Shown here one piece after another: positions 9,701 through 18,079 of a stretch of DNA of 64,000 nt (its first letter is position 1; the number at the start of each line of letters is the position of its first letter). A program made the position numbers and the translations under genes. Origin of the DNA: Waddlia chondrophila WSU 86-1044 (GTDB lineage Bacteria; Chlamydiota; Chlamydiia; Chlamydiales; Waddliaceae); assembly GCF_000092785.1 (NCBI RefSeq), contig NC_014225.1, forward strand, positions 475,340 to 539,339. Direction: 5' to 3'. The notes below the pieces were generated by a model. The model saw nothing but the letters and a program-made list of their open reading frames with translations. It was not told where the DNA came from and made no database searches.

Positions 9701-11127
9701 AGGGTCGAAACAAAGAGATTGTCATTCTTGCTGGTGATGCCGCTGTCCTGAAACCCTTTGACAACAGGATCATAGTTATACGCGCCAAGAAGGATTCTTC
9801 CTTGCGCGCAGCGGTTGTTGTTGTGAAAGGTAAACAAAACAGGAGGGATTTCACCGCTTTGCCATTCCTCTTGATGATCCTGCTTCAATTTAAGGCCGAC
9901 ACCAGAAACATGCCAGTCATGAAGATGGATCACATCTGTATCTTTTTGCTCCCAGATCAATTCTGCGGCAAGCTCTGAAAATTTAGCAAAGCGCGTTGCC
10001 TGCGTTTGCATATCGGGGCCGTAAATATCAGGTTTTTCTTCTGAGAGAACAAAGGAAGGATCTTCAATGAAATAGCATTCAACTCCATTGATGTCAAGTC
10101 GGTAGACATTGAATGTTCCATTTTTTCCCGAGTGAACAACAGGATCATGCAATTGTTCTTGAATGTTTTTTGGAAGATGGCTGTATTTTGGAAAAATGAG
10201 CTTAACCCTGTTCTGTTCATTCTGCTCCTTGATGCCGCGGCTCAATCCCTCCAACGCTTCGGCTAAACCACCCTGCTTGACAAGGCCGGCATATTCGACC
10301 CCTACCATCGTTACCGTAATGGGTTTTTCTAAAAGAGTTTCCGAAAGATCGCCTAGGACGCCTTCCGTAGAAACATCGTAGATGACTTTTTCCTTGTTGC
10401 GTCTTCTGGAGAAAATTAAATCATTTTTCGCGATGACGGTTTGCAAATCCCTTTGATCCTCTTGTGCATCGAGGGCATTAAGCTTGCTGTAAGCGTCTGC
10501 CTGGGAATGAATGATTCTAGCGATTTCTTCGATAGCAGTGGTGCTGTTTTCTTCTTTTTTCAATAAAAGCAGCGGATTCTCTTTGACTGTTTCCGCATAA
10601 CGTTCTCTTACCACCTTACGCAGCAGTTCCCGCAGGAATTTAGGCAGGCTTTTGTATTCCTTGTACAATTGTTCAGGGGTTGCGTCAGCAGTCTTTTCTT
10701 CAAATGCGGCCAATTGCGATTCCAGTTTCTGAAACTGCACTTGCTGCAGATAGGTTAGGCCTGATTGTACCCAAGTTTCGATTTGCTCATGCTTCAATTG
10801 TGCGGGATAATCCATCTTTTCGGGATTTAAAATCTCGGTGTATTTGCGATGCAGTAATTTTGCGCAGCGGTTGGAGGTTAGCAGTCCGTCGATTTTATTA
10901 AACTCTGCATTGAAGATTTTCATAACGAAGTTGATAATTTTTAAAATTAAAACTTGTAATTTATTTAATTTCACTTTTTTGACGAGTTCTTTGGACTTCG
11001 CAATGGCCTGCGTGTCCGAAGAAAGGTCTACACAGATTTTCATTTGCAAATCCATTTCGTTCTTGCGGGCATCAAAATTGAAGAAACTTGAAAACGAATC
11101 GATTTTTTCAATGGCGGAAACGGTCAT
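6736..11127 (-). CDS. glgA-glgB: Fused glycogen synthase (GT5) - 1,4-alpha-glucan branching enzyme (GH13), GlgA-GlgB
   Basis: A single 1463-residue protein predicted to elongate and branch glycogen. Residues 1-265 are an N-terminal extension without recognised domain, helical and charged. Residues about 270-800 are a GT5 glycogen/starch synthase: sugar-nucleotide loop KQGGLAE with Lys284, LHDWHVSGV at 402-410, and FEPCGL around 688 with GSNTGGLADT at 706-715. Residues about 880-1463 are a branching enzyme with an N-terminal beta-sandwich and GH13 barrel: MDWVPAHFAKD near 1086, nucleophile Asp1162 in GLRVDCVRSML, general acid Glu1199 in TIAEE and Asp1267 in LSHDD. Catalytic residues of both halves are kept. 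No ADP-glucose pyrophosphorylase gene lies in this window. A similar fusion is, as I recall, described in Waddlia and Criblamydiaceae. It is co-transcribed with the lipase-like gene. Confidence 0.95.
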   Translation of the reverse strand: MTVSAIEKIDSFSSFFNFDARKNEMDLQMKICVDLSSDTQAIAKSKELVKKVKLNKLQVLILKIINFVMKIFNAEFNKIDGLLTSNRCAKLLHRKYTEILNPEKMDYPAQLKHEQIETWVQSGLTYLQQVQFQKLESQLAAFEEKTADATPEQLYKEYKSLPKFLRELLRKVVRERYAETVKENPLLLLKKEENSTTAIEEIARIIHSQADAYSKLNALDAQEDQRDLQTVIAKNDLIFSRRRNKEKVIYDVSTEGVLGDLSETLLEKPITVTMVGVEYAGLVKQGGLAEALEGLSRGIKEQNEQNRVKLIFPKYSHLPKNIQEQLHDPVVHSGKNGTFNVYRLDINGVECYFIEDPSFVLSEEKPDIYGPDMQTQATRFAKFSELAAELIWEQKDTDVIHLHDWHVSGVGLKLKQDHQEEWQSGEIPPVLFTFHNNNRCAQGRILLGAYNYDPVVKGFQDSGITSKNDNLFVSTLMSADAMTTVSEMFGLESQQEKFGEGVSFAVRQAAKVGKLVGIVNGTNTDRWDPKTDPLLVKWKDLKSGEPLNLSYGPDDEDILEKKGLAREQLQLWTEKYMPESKIDFSKPLVTFIGRFDSYQKGVDKFEEAIEATLENGGQFIAMGMGEDPEAARILDKLEKKYKEGVLFVRDYKDPDGRIHFQQGNAERPGMGSLLRAVSDFLYVPSRFEPCGLVQFEGWLFGSLAIGSNTGGLADTIISPEKEENAFNGFLFEREGSVDNSAAAVVAKSLKFWGEQSDSSKRAIMSRLMKEGKKYGWHSSPRGFTPAEKYRFSYENAKRRIGNRGRQENSVYRIDAVAREIVVDPAKKAETFPEESYMQQYYQSGLDSAELYQTYSTVPTDWRIAVPSPYGKHVNHTRYNEYGAFYREDETTFRVYAPHALGVKVRLYDEQENLFCEAPMKKNSKGEWETIFGQIKQGQRYHYVVDGKIKIDPYSRSYTSFSNKHQAPYSIVTHSTFEWNDKEWMTQRESDKGKPKPMSIFEFHPTTWKRKERKPLNYRELASELVKHCKKVGYTHVEPMGILEHFYEESWGYQVSGYFAPNSRMGSVDDFKFMVDHLHANGIGIIMDWVPAHFAKDDYGLMDFDGSNLYEASGLKYQLSIRKLAFSYGCKHFDYSKKSVREFLISSAAFWLKEMHIDGLRVDCVRSMLNSEDQQSANQFMRDLNAVVHEHCPGAVTIAEEYSGDTSVTKPVWLDGLGFDMKWHVGWLKGALSFFKISPKNRSKRYEELKKAIQSDNFHKQVMALSHDDFHSKGLIALTPDLTEEEKLANLKAMLSFMMCLPGKKLLFMGSDSGNENSWLEAFASHESFADPSREKEEILEMIARLNTLYREHKELWESDNNGHDLEWIEDPEKKVHAYRRKSSSGDSCVCLHNFTDKERTFTIKCSANSIEAPLEIFNSDAVEFGGSGQINLAVDIVSGSKGKSYKVTIPPLTTVMMKEVHHG

Positions 11128-11205
11128 TGTACACCTTTTTCAATTATCTAAAATAAAATTATATTTTTTAATTGTTAAGTTTTAATTAAATTGAACTTAC
11201 AAAAA

Positions 11206-12051
11206 TTACCAGTGGTAGGGTTTTTTTGGCATCTGAATATTGAAGCTTGAAAAACGATGATGGTTGAAGCTTTTGAATAATCCGGCAAAATGGACCACCT
11301 TTGCTTCAGGGTTTTGACCCCACTCCTTGACGATCCAATTGTAGGTGTTCGGCAGGCGGTTGACCTCGATCCTTTGTTCGTAGATGAGAGCATTTAAAAT
11401 ATCTTGATCGCCAAAATACCACTGATCTCTGCAGACAGAAGCAACAGTCCAGTCGTTGATCAAGGCATCTCCTCTTTGAAAACAGATGACTCCGCTGTTA
11501 AAAAGAACTTGATCATCGGAAGGTTTTTGCTGCTGCGCCGGGTTCAACTGTTTATAAGGGGACATGGGAGTTAGGGCAATTCCGTTTTTGCAATAGTCGA
11601 AAATCGGAGAAAGAGAGGCTTGTACCCGGCAGTCGATATCGATCCAGACAGAGTGCTGATAAGGGGACTGTAGTAGTGCGAACGGTTTGAAAAAATAGGA
11701 GAAGCGCTCCAAATTTTTCTTTCTCAACGCTTTGGTAGAATGCTTTTCTTTCAATTGTTCCGGAAGAAGAATCCGTTTTTTTAACAAATATTTAGGAATG
11801 AGAAGTGGAGCAACTCGCCCTCTTCTTTCGCAATAGTGCCGCATGGTGTCTGACAGTCCCATATCGATGAATGTAACAGGAAGGGCGTTGTATTTGCTAT
11901 AGTGCTCCCACCACCAAGGGATCATTGCTTGCATTTTCCAGTTGCAGCCGATGATAAAACCTTCCGGTTCGATCTTTTCCCATTGCTTCCAGCGGGTAAA
12001 TTCTTGGAAAATATCTTTTAAATACGGATGAGGGTAATTGCTGAGTTCCAT
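11206..12051 (-). CDS. Putative GT8-like glycosyltransferase
   Basis: A 281-residue cytosolic protein with hallmarks of a GT-A fold retaining glycosyltransferase. It has WIDIDCRV (a DxD-type metal and nucleotide-sugar site), then FNSGVICF, then GDQDILNAL, then VVHFAGLFKS, the usual order in GT8 enzymes (DxD, NxG, DQD, HFxG). A Trp-rich segment precedes (IPWWWEHY). It could modify lipooligosaccharide, a protein or glycogen primer, but the acceptor is unknown. It lies upstream of the glycogen fusion gene on the same strand with a 78-base AT-rich gap, so co-transcription is possible, and divergent from mnmA. Confidence 0.65.
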   Translation of the reverse strand: MELSNYPHPYLKDIFQEFTRWKQWEKIEPEGFIIGCNWKMQAMIPWWWEHYSKYNALPVTFIDMGLSDTMRHYCERRGRVAPLLIPKYLLKKRILLPEQLKEKHSTKALRKKNLERFSYFFKPFALLQSPYQHSVWIDIDCRVQASLSPIFDYCKNGIALTPMSPYKQLNPAQQQKPSDDQVLFNSGVICFQRGDALINDWTVASVCRDQWYFGDQDILNALIYEQRIEVNRLPNTYNWIVKEWGQNPEAKVVHFAGLFKSFNHHRFSSFNIQMPKKPYHW

Positions 12052-12062
12052 ATGGGAAAAAG

Positions 12063-12091
12063 TTGCATTTTATGTAAATATTTTGTATAAT
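12063..12091 (+). promoter_or_regulatory. Housekeeping-type promoter for mnmA
   Basis: TTGCAT at 12063-12068 and TATAAT at 12086-12091 are separated by exactly 17 bases in AT-rich DNA, the layout of a sigma-70/sigma-66 promoter. Transcription would start near 12098, about 25 bases before the mnmA ATG at 12123. Confidence 0.65.
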
Positions 12092-12122
12092 ATTTTCAAA
12101 TATTTAAATATAAGTTGTTTAA

Positions 12123-13187
12123 ATGTCAAGAACTGTTGTCGTAGGTTTGTCCGGAGGTGTTGATTCAGCCGTTGCAGCCCTGTTGCTCAAGCAACAGGGG
12201 TATTCGGTCATTGGCCTCTTCATGAAAAACTGGGAAGAGAAAGATAGTGACGGTCAATGCTCTTCTGCGGCAGATTACGAAGATGTTTCACGCGTATGCG
12301 ATCTTTTGGACATTCCTTATTACGGAGTCAATTTTTCTCAGGAATATTGGGATTCGGTTTTTGCTGATTGCCTTGAGGAATTTAAAAAAGGGCATACTCC
12401 AAATCCGGATGTGTTGTGCAACCGTGAGATAAAATTTAAAGTGTTATTTGAAAAAGCGAAAGAGCTTGGCGGAGACTATCTAGCGACTGGCCACTATTGC
12501 CGTACTCGGATTTACGAAGGGGAAGCACAGTTGCTGAAGGGGGCCGACCCTGATAAAGACCAAAGCTATTTTCTTTACATGATCAAAAGCGATATTTTGC
12601 AGAGTGTGCTGTTTCCGATTGGCTCTCTCCCAAAAAAAGAGGTGCGAGAGATCGCCCGTCGTCACAATCTTCCGGTCCATTCCAAAAAGGACAGCACAGG
12701 AATTTGCTTTATCGGAGAGAGGAATTTTAAAGAATTTTTAGGTCAGTACATCTCTTTTGCTCCAGGCGAGTTTCAAACAATGGATGGGAAAACTGTAGGT
12801 CGGCATGACGGCGTTCCATTTTATACCATTGGCCAGCGTAGAGGGTTAGGGATTGGCGGCGCGGGAGATGCCTGGTTTGTTGTTGGCAAGGATGTCGAGA
12901 AAAACATTGTATTTGTCGAACAAGGAGCTGATCATCCAGCTTTATACGCAACTGATTTGTATGCGGATGAACTCTCTTGGGTTTCTTCAAAGGGAGCTCC
13001 GGAAAAAACGTTTGTCTGCTCTTCGAAGATCCGCTATCGTCAGAAGGACAAGCCCTGCCGGATTACAGCGATCGAAGAGGGCATTGCTCGCGTAGAATTC
13101 CCGGAAAAGCAGCGTGCAGTGACTCCGAGACAGTCGATTGTGTTTTATGACGGCGATGTCTGCCTTGGCGGAGGGATGATTCGATGA
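12123..13187 (+). CDS. mnmA: tRNA-specific 2-thiouridylase MnmA
   Basis: Catalyses ATP-dependent 2-thiolation of the wobble uridine (U34) in tRNAs for Lys, Glu and Gln. The PP-loop SGGVDS occupies residues 10-15. The two catalytic cysteines are at 99 (PDVLCNREIKF) and 195 (STGICFIGE), matching the positions of Cys102 and Cys199 of the E. coli enzyme. The DQSYFLY tRNA/ATP segment (146-152) is present. The 354-residue length is typical. The ATG follows a good promoter. Its stop overlaps the start of the next small gene as ATGA, so the two are translationally coupled. Confidence 0.97.
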   Translation: MSRTVVVGLSGGVDSAVAALLLKQQGYSVIGLFMKNWEEKDSDGQCSSAADYEDVSRVCDLLDIPYYGVNFSQEYWDSVFADCLEEFKKGHTPNPDVLCNREIKFKVLFEKAKELGGDYLATGHYCRTRIYEGEAQLLKGADPDKDQSYFLYMIKSDILQSVLFPIGSLPKKEVREIARRHNLPVHSKKDSTGICFIGERNFKEFLGQYISFAPGEFQTMDGKTVGRHDGVPFYTIGQRRGLGIGGAGDAWFVVGKDVEKNIVFVEQGADHPALYATDLYADELSWVSSKGAPEKTFVCSSKIRYRQKDKPCRITAIEEGIARVEFPEKQRAVTPRQSIVFYDGDVCLGGGMIR

Positions 13188-13540
13188 GAAAATCTCTCTC
13201 TATTTTATTTTTAGCCATTTTTGTAGAGCTGTTCAGCTTTCCTGCGGCGAAAATTGAGCGAGTAGGCAACTCCGAATTTGAGAGCTTCACGACATTCAAA
13301 GCTCATTCATGCATTGCTCAACATGAGTGGCAAGAGGAGAGATCGCAACCTAAAAGACAGGGAAATTCGCCTACAGGAAAAGACGCTCAAGATCTACCTT
13401 TTATTCTTCATCATGAAAAGTTCTTGACAGAACTTTTAGTGATTTCTCTTCACTTCCACCCTGTTTCCCCGTCTTATGACGAAGCGAAATTGGAAGTATT
13501 AAAATCCAGATCCCACCCTCCAACAAAATTATTATTTTAA
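13184..13540 (+). CDS. Small secreted hypothetical protein
   Basis: A 118-residue protein whose ATG overlaps the mnmA stop (ATGA). It begins with a clear signal peptide, MRKSLSILFLAIFVELFSF, likely cleaved near residue 22. The mature part is hydrophilic, His- and Ser-rich, with segments such as HEWQEERSQPKRQG and FILHHEKF and no recognised domain. The tight coupling to mnmA supports that it is real. No function can be assigned. Confidence 0.6.
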   Translation: MRKSLSILFLAIFVELFSFPAAKIERVGNSEFESFTTFKAHSCIAQHEWQEERSQPKRQGNSPTGKDAQDLPFILHHEKFLTELLVISLHFHPVSPSYDEAKLEVLKSRSHPPTKLLF

Positions 13541-13581
13541 TTTAAAAAATAAAATTTAAAATTAAAATAATGAGGTTTAAA

Positions 13582-14388
13582 ATGAGTTGTTTAACAAATA
13601 ACTGCTATCCTTGGAGAAAAGAATTTCCAGAAATTTCAAAAGTACTTAATAATAAAGAAGTTGAGTCTGTTGAAAGCCTGTTTTCTAAAAAAGGAATCGA
13701 TCGAGCTGCTGAGAGGTTGGAAGGAGTGCTCTTCCTGCCTGACGGTGAATCGCGAACCGTGCAGCTTATCCATTTGGCTCGGATTGGCGATGATGAGTCA
13801 TTAAGACCATTGACTGAAAAGCAGGAGCGTATTTTTGAAGTCGGTCAACGTACAGATAAGGTCGCCGTCAACTGGTTGAATGGCGGCTGCGGCCTTTATG
13901 CTGTGACCAGTCTCGTTAGTTTTACGACTTGCGGGCCAACTTATGCTTTGAGTTGGATTCCTGCTTCGATTTCTACTCTCTTTAATGTAGTCAGTACCGG
14001 AGTGAGTTATTTATCAACGGGGTGCTATCCGCATATGGCCAGCGTTGAGGGTAACAAAATGCAGAACACGTTTCATGAAGCAAAAAGAATGTATACTGAG
14101 CTTGGCAGCCATTTAATCAGTATCTATGAAATTGATTCTAAAAAAGCGGAGAAATTAGCAGAAAAAATTGATATTCAGAGTATTATCAATCGGTTGGAAG
14201 ATTTTTTCTCCGATAGAGAAGCTGTTTCTTTAACTGAACCTTTGGCGGCAGCAAGACGTTTTGTTTTGAAGAAAGAAATACCGGATGGTCCGGTGGAAAT
14301 TAGAAACAGTGCCCGGCTTGTTTTGCTCAGTGAAGAAGTGGAGCATTTGCAAAAACAAAACAAGAAACTTAAAGGGAAACATCTCTAA
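13582..14388 (+). CDS. Hypothetical protein with bilobed hydrophobic segment (candidate inclusion-membrane protein)
   Basis: The frame opens at ATG 13570, but a TGAGG sequence six bases before ATG 13582 favours the second start, giving 268 residues. The centre has two adjoining hydrophobic stretches within about 45 residues (FTTCGPTYALSWIPASIS and FNVVSTGVSYLSTGC), the bilobed pattern typical of chlamydial Inc proteins inserted in the inclusion membrane. The C-terminus is a charged coiled-coil-like helix ending HLQKQNKKLKGKHL. There is no N-terminal signal peptide, consistent with type III secretion, but that is inference. The sequence is not recognised otherwise. A strong terminator follows directly. 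Confidence 0.55.
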   Translation: MSCLTNNCYPWRKEFPEISKVLNNKEVESVESLFSKKGIDRAAERLEGVLFLPDGESRTVQLIHLARIGDDESLRPLTEKQERIFEVGQRTDKVAVNWLNGGCGLYAVTSLVSFTTCGPTYALSWIPASISTLFNVVSTGVSYLSTGCYPHMASVEGNKMQNTFHEAKRMYTELGSHLISIYEIDSKKAEKLAEKIDIQSIINRLEDFFSDREAVSLTEPLAAARRFVLKKEIPDGPVEIRNSARLVLLSEEVEHLQKQNKKLKGKHL

Positions 14389-14396
14389 CATTTGGG

Positions 14397-14433
14397 AAAA
14401 TATGGCGTGAAATCACGCCATATTTTCTTTTTA
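14397..14433 (+). terminator. Rho-independent terminator
   Basis: A perfect 14-bp inverted repeat (AAAATATGGCGTGA at 14397-14410 and its complement at 14413-14426) is followed by CTTTTT. It ends the transcript of the Inc-like gene nine bases after its stop. Confidence 0.85.
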
Positions 14434-14495
14434 GCATTTGCCAAAAGAGAATCAATTAATTAGATTGAGGGAAAACGATTGAAGGGGAATTCTCA

Positions 14496-15362
14496 ATGGA
14501 AAATGTGCAACCAGAAGAAAGTCTTCCCGATGCAGCGGTGCCTTCGTGCCGGATAAGGAAGGTTTTAAAAGGGCAAAAAGCTTTGGTGACGGGAGGGGAC
14601 TCCGGTATTGGTAAAGGCATTGCGCTTTCTCTTGCTCAAGCAGGAGCTGATATTGTTGTCAATTATGCTTCCAACGAAGCGGCAGCCGGGGAAACTGTCG
14701 AAGAGATTAAACAAAAAAACCCTGAAGTTCAGGTGTTTGCGCACCAAACAGATGTCTCCGATGAGAGCCAGGTACAGGGGATGTTTAAGGGGATGATTAA
14801 GCAGTTCGGAGCAATCGATATCTTGGTCAATAATGCAGGGCTTCAGCAGGATTCTCCCTTTCACGAGATGACCTTGGAAAAATGGAATAAAGTGATCAAT
14901 GTCAATTTGACAGGGCAGTTCCTTTGCGCTCGTGAAGCTGTCAGGGAATTTATGCGTCAGGGGGTCAAAGAGAAGGTCTCTTGTTCTGCTGGAAAAATTA
15001 TTTGTATCAGTTCTGTGCATGAAGTGATCCCTTGGGCGGGTCATGTCAACTATGCCGCCTCCAAGGGGGGAATCATGATGATGATGAAAAGCATTGCTCA
15101 AGAGGTTGCCCGCTATAAAATTCGAGTGAACAGCATTTGTCCCGGAGCTATCCGTACACCGATCAATCGCTCTGCATGGGACACTCCCGAGGCCTACAAG
15201 TCATTAATGTCGCTCATTCCTTATAACCGCATTGGCGAAGCGGACGATATTGGGAGAGCGGCAGTGTGGTTGGCCTCTGATGAAGCAGACTATGTCTGTG
15301 GAGTCAGCTTTTTCGTTGACGGAGGGATGACGCTTTATCCAGGATTTACTTCTGGAGGATAA
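14496..15362 (+). CDS. Short-chain dehydrogenase/reductase (glucose 1-dehydrogenase-like)
   Basis: NAD(P)-dependent oxidoreductase of the classical SDR family, in the group of about 290-residue proteins often annotated as glucose or general-stress dehydrogenases. The cofactor motif TGGDSGIGKG lies at about 33-42, NNAG at about 113-116, the catalytic Ser in ISSVHE, and the YAASK active-site Tyr and Lys at about 187-191; the C-terminal GVSFFVDGGMTLYP is family-typical. An extra N-terminal 28 residues precede the Rossmann fold, as in YhxC/YdaD-type proteins. Its stop directly abuts the stop of the convergent GH15 gene. The substrate is uncertain. Confidence 0.9.
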   Translation: MENVQPEESLPDAAVPSCRIRKVLKGQKALVTGGDSGIGKGIALSLAQAGADIVVNYASNEAAAGETVEEIKQKNPEVQVFAHQTDVSDESQVQGMFKGMIKQFGAIDILVNNAGLQQDSPFHEMTLEKWNKVINVNLTGQFLCAREAVREFMRQGVKEKVSCSAGKIICISSVHEVIPWAGHVNYAASKGGIMMMMKSIAQEVARYKIRVNSICPGAIRTPINRSAWDTPEAYKSLMSLIPYNRIGEADDIGRAAVWLASDEADYVCGVSFFVDGGMTLYPGFTSGG

Positions 15363-17177
15363 TCACCAGAGGATTCTGTGGTTGTCTAAGCTTCGGTTCA
15401 ATTCGAAGGCTGCACTGATTAATGCGAGATGGGTGAAGGCTTGAGGAAAGTTTCCAAGTTGCCGTCCTTCGACTGAAAGCTCTTCTGCATATAAACCTAG
15501 GTGATTAGCATAGCTTAACATTTTCTCAAAAAGATAGCGTGCCTGCTGCACGTCTCCTGAGCGGGAAAGGCACTCTACATACCAAAAGGAGCACATGTTG
15601 AAGGTTCCTTCAGATCCTTGGAGGCCGTCTGGAGCTCCTTCCTGGGTGCGATAGCGGAAGACAAGAGAGTCTTCGACGAGATTTTTTTTCATGGCTTGCA
15701 AGGTGGATAGCCAGCGTGGATCGACAGGGCTGATGTAGCGGATCATGGGCATGAGAAGATTCGAAGCATCGACTGATTGGCTGTTTTTATATTGCACAAA
15801 GGCTTGATGTTTATGATCCCAAAAATTTTTGATGATGTCTTCATGGATTTGATTTCTGACTGCGTGCCACTTTTCCATCGGGGCGGCTAGAGAACGTTTT
15901 TGGGCAAGCCTCATTGCTCGGTCGACGGCTACCCAGCACATGACACGGGAGTAAAGAAATTCCTTCTGCCCTCCTCGTACTTCCCAGATCCCTTCGTCTT
16001 TTCGCTGCCAGTTATTTGTCACCCAATCAATGAGGATTTTTAATTTATCCCATAGGTCGAAGGAGATTCCTTTGCCGTATTTGTCGTAAAGATAAACAGA
16101 ATCCATCAACTCTCCATAGATATCTAACTGCAGCTGATCATAAGCGCCATTGCCGATTCTGACAGGAGAGGAGCCTTCATACCCTTCAAAATGGGGTAGA
16201 GGTTCTTCCGTGAGGGTTTTGCGGCCGTCGATTCCATACATGATTTGCAGAGGGGAGTTGGGATTCATATCGGCACATCTATCCCAAACCCATTTCATGA
16301 ACGCTTCCGATTCTTCAACGAATCCCAATCGCATCAATCCGTAAAGAGTAAAAGAAGCGTCGCGGATCCAGGTGAATCTGTAGTCCCAATTTCTCTCTCC
16401 GCCTAATTCTTCCGGCAATCCGAAAGTGGGGGAGGCAACGATCGATCCATATTTTCTCGAAGTCAATAATTTCAATGTGAGAGCGGAGCGGTTGACCATT
16501 TCCTGCCAGCGTCCGCGGTAGTTGGAGCGGCTGATCCAGCGCTGCCAATAATTCATCGTATCTTTGAAGCTTTTGACTGCATAGGAGGGATGCGTGGAAG
16601 GGGTGATCTCTTCATCTTCTCCAAGTTCAAGAATAAAGGTCGCTGTTTCTCCTTCTTCCAGGATAAATTCCGAAACGACATCGCCGTTCTGGACGTTTAG
16701 AGGAAATTCCGATTTAAGACGGATGGCATCGATCTTTTCATTTTCCGGGATGAAAATCACTTCATTGCCCTTTTGACGTACTTTGTGGCTGCATCGAGCG
16801 TAATCAAAACGGGGGCTGCATTCGATTCTGAACTTCACTCTTCCTCTGACGGCTTTAGCACGCCTTACAAGTGTGTTGTGATACTCCTCTTCGTGGATCA
16901 CCATATAGTCGGATATTTCGCTGATGCCGCCGCTGCAAAGGGCCCGGGTCAGCAAGATGTTGGATCCGGGAAGATACATCTGTTTGCGGACAACATTTTC
17001 GATTTGAGGGGCGATCAGAAACCGTCCCCCTTTTTTGTGATCTAGCAGAGAAGCAAATACAGAAGGAGAATCGAAGTAGGGAAAGCACATAAAATCAATG
17101 GAGCCATCAATTCCCACAAGAGCGACTGTGTCGAGGTCGCCGATGATTCCGTAATCTTCAATTCGTTTGTAAACCAT
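15363..17177 (-). CDS. Glycoside hydrolase family 15 protein (glucoamylase/trehalase-like)
   Basis: A 604-residue cytosolic protein with an N-terminal domain typical of bacterial GH15 proteins (IEDYGIIGDLDTVALVG, then DGSIDFMCFPYFDSP), a beta-sandwich of about 200 residues, and an (alpha/alpha)6 barrel opening with ERNWDYRFTWIRDASFTLYG (about 265-285). The late EGTFNMCSFWYVECL segment (about 533-547) supplies a candidate catalytic Glu. Family members hydrolyse terminal alpha-glucosyl bonds: glucoamylases on glycogen, and the actinobacterial branch on trehalose. Near the GlgA-GlgB fusion it most likely mobilises glycogen or trehalose. There is no signal peptide, so it acts inside the cell. Confidence 0.88.
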   Translation of the reverse strand: MVYKRIEDYGIIGDLDTVALVGIDGSIDFMCFPYFDSPSVFASLLDHKKGGRFLIAPQIENVVRKQMYLPGSNILLTRALCSGGISEISDYMVIHEEEYHNTLVRRAKAVRGRVKFRIECSPRFDYARCSHKVRQKGNEVIFIPENEKIDAIRLKSEFPLNVQNGDVVSEFILEEGETATFILELGEDEEITPSTHPSYAVKSFKDTMNYWQRWISRSNYRGRWQEMVNRSALTLKLLTSRKYGSIVASPTFGLPEELGGERNWDYRFTWIRDASFTLYGLMRLGFVEESEAFMKWVWDRCADMNPNSPLQIMYGIDGRKTLTEEPLPHFEGYEGSSPVRIGNGAYDQLQLDIYGELMDSVYLYDKYGKGISFDLWDKLKILIDWVTNNWQRKDEGIWEVRGGQKEFLYSRVMCWVAVDRAMRLAQKRSLAAPMEKWHAVRNQIHEDIIKNFWDHKHQAFVQYKNSQSVDASNLLMPMIRYISPVDPRWLSTLQAMKKNLVEDSLVFRYRTQEGAPDGLQGSEGTFNMCSFWYVECLSRSGDVQQARYLFEKMLSYANHLGLYAEELSVEGRQLGNFPQAFTHLALISAAFELNRSLDNHRILW

Positions 17178-17227
17178 ATAGCCCTCTTAAAACCTCAAAT
17201 TAGAGCTTTTAAGAGGATTTGTCAAAT

Positions 17228-17956
17228 TCAAAACCAGCGGACCAGCCCGATTTTGCCGCCGCGGCCTCTGATTCCGTTCTTTTCCCGGCTATAACTTTCG
17301 TTGTAGGCAGTTGCGAAATTCACCGACCAGTAGTCGGAAAAGTCATATTCGATCATCGCTGCGTAAGCCGGGCCGCGCGAGTCGCTTGTTGCTTTAAGAA
17401 GGTCTTTAATTTCTGTTTCTGATCGGCTCCATGCATACTGCCCGCTGAGGCTCAAACGGAGATTTGAACGCAGGCGGTAAGTGATTTCAAGACCTATATA
17501 GGGAGCCCATCCGTCAAATGTCTCGTCAAAGGTGAAAAATCTGCCATCGCCGAATAACAGATCAATGGTTGTGTCTAAACGCGTATAATTGGCTCCTACA
17601 CTGGGAGAGACGAGAAAACACTTTCCCAAAGGGATGCATACTCCAAGACAAGCGCCTGCAGTGATCAATTCACTTTCATCTTTTTTCCCCCACATTCCGA
17701 ACGGTTTAATGTACATGCCTTTTCCCATGTTCCAGGCGCCTTCGACTCTGATTGCAGGCATATCGATATCTTTCATGGTAATGCCCGACTCAATCAAATC
17801 AATATGCACATAGCTTGCAGCCACTTCCAATTTTCCCTTTGTTTCTGAAAATAAAGGATTCGAGGAGATAAAAAGTAGAAAAGCGCTAAGAATTAATTGG
17901 GTAAGGTTTTGTGTTAGATTGTCCGAAAGTTTGTGAAATATCTGTGTCAAAGTCAT
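17228..17956 (-). CDS. Outer-membrane beta-barrel protein candidate
   Basis: A 242-residue protein with an N-terminal signal-like segment (LILSAFLLFISSNPLFS, about 21-37) followed by alternating aromatic and polar strands rich in Tyr, Gly and Asp, for example LEITYRLRSNLRLSLSGQYA and AAMIEYDFSDYWSVNF. It ends with RGGKIGLVRWF; a C-terminal Phe after a beta strand is the BAM recognition signature of outer-membrane barrels. The size suggests an 8- to 10-strand barrel. I do not recognise a particular family; it could be a porin-like or adhesin-like protein. Confidence 0.6.
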   Translation of the reverse strand: MTLTQIFHKLSDNLTQNLTQLILSAFLLFISSNPLFSETKGKLEVAASYVHIDLIESGITMKDIDMPAIRVEGAWNMGKGMYIKPFGMWGKKDESELITAGACLGVCIPLGKCFLVSPSVGANYTRLDTTIDLLFGDGRFFTFDETFDGWAPYIGLEITYRLRSNLRLSLSGQYAWSRSETEIKDLLKATSDSRGPAYAAMIEYDFSDYWSVNFATAYNESYSREKNGIRGRGGKIGLVRWF

Positions 17957-18079
17957 TTTGATACCTCTAGAAAAGTGAAAAAACAGCTAATATACGCTTT
18001 ATCCATTTAAACTTCTTTAAAAAAAACAAGATCGTTTAAGATGAAAAATATTTTTTTTTAATTTTTGGGAGGATAAGCA

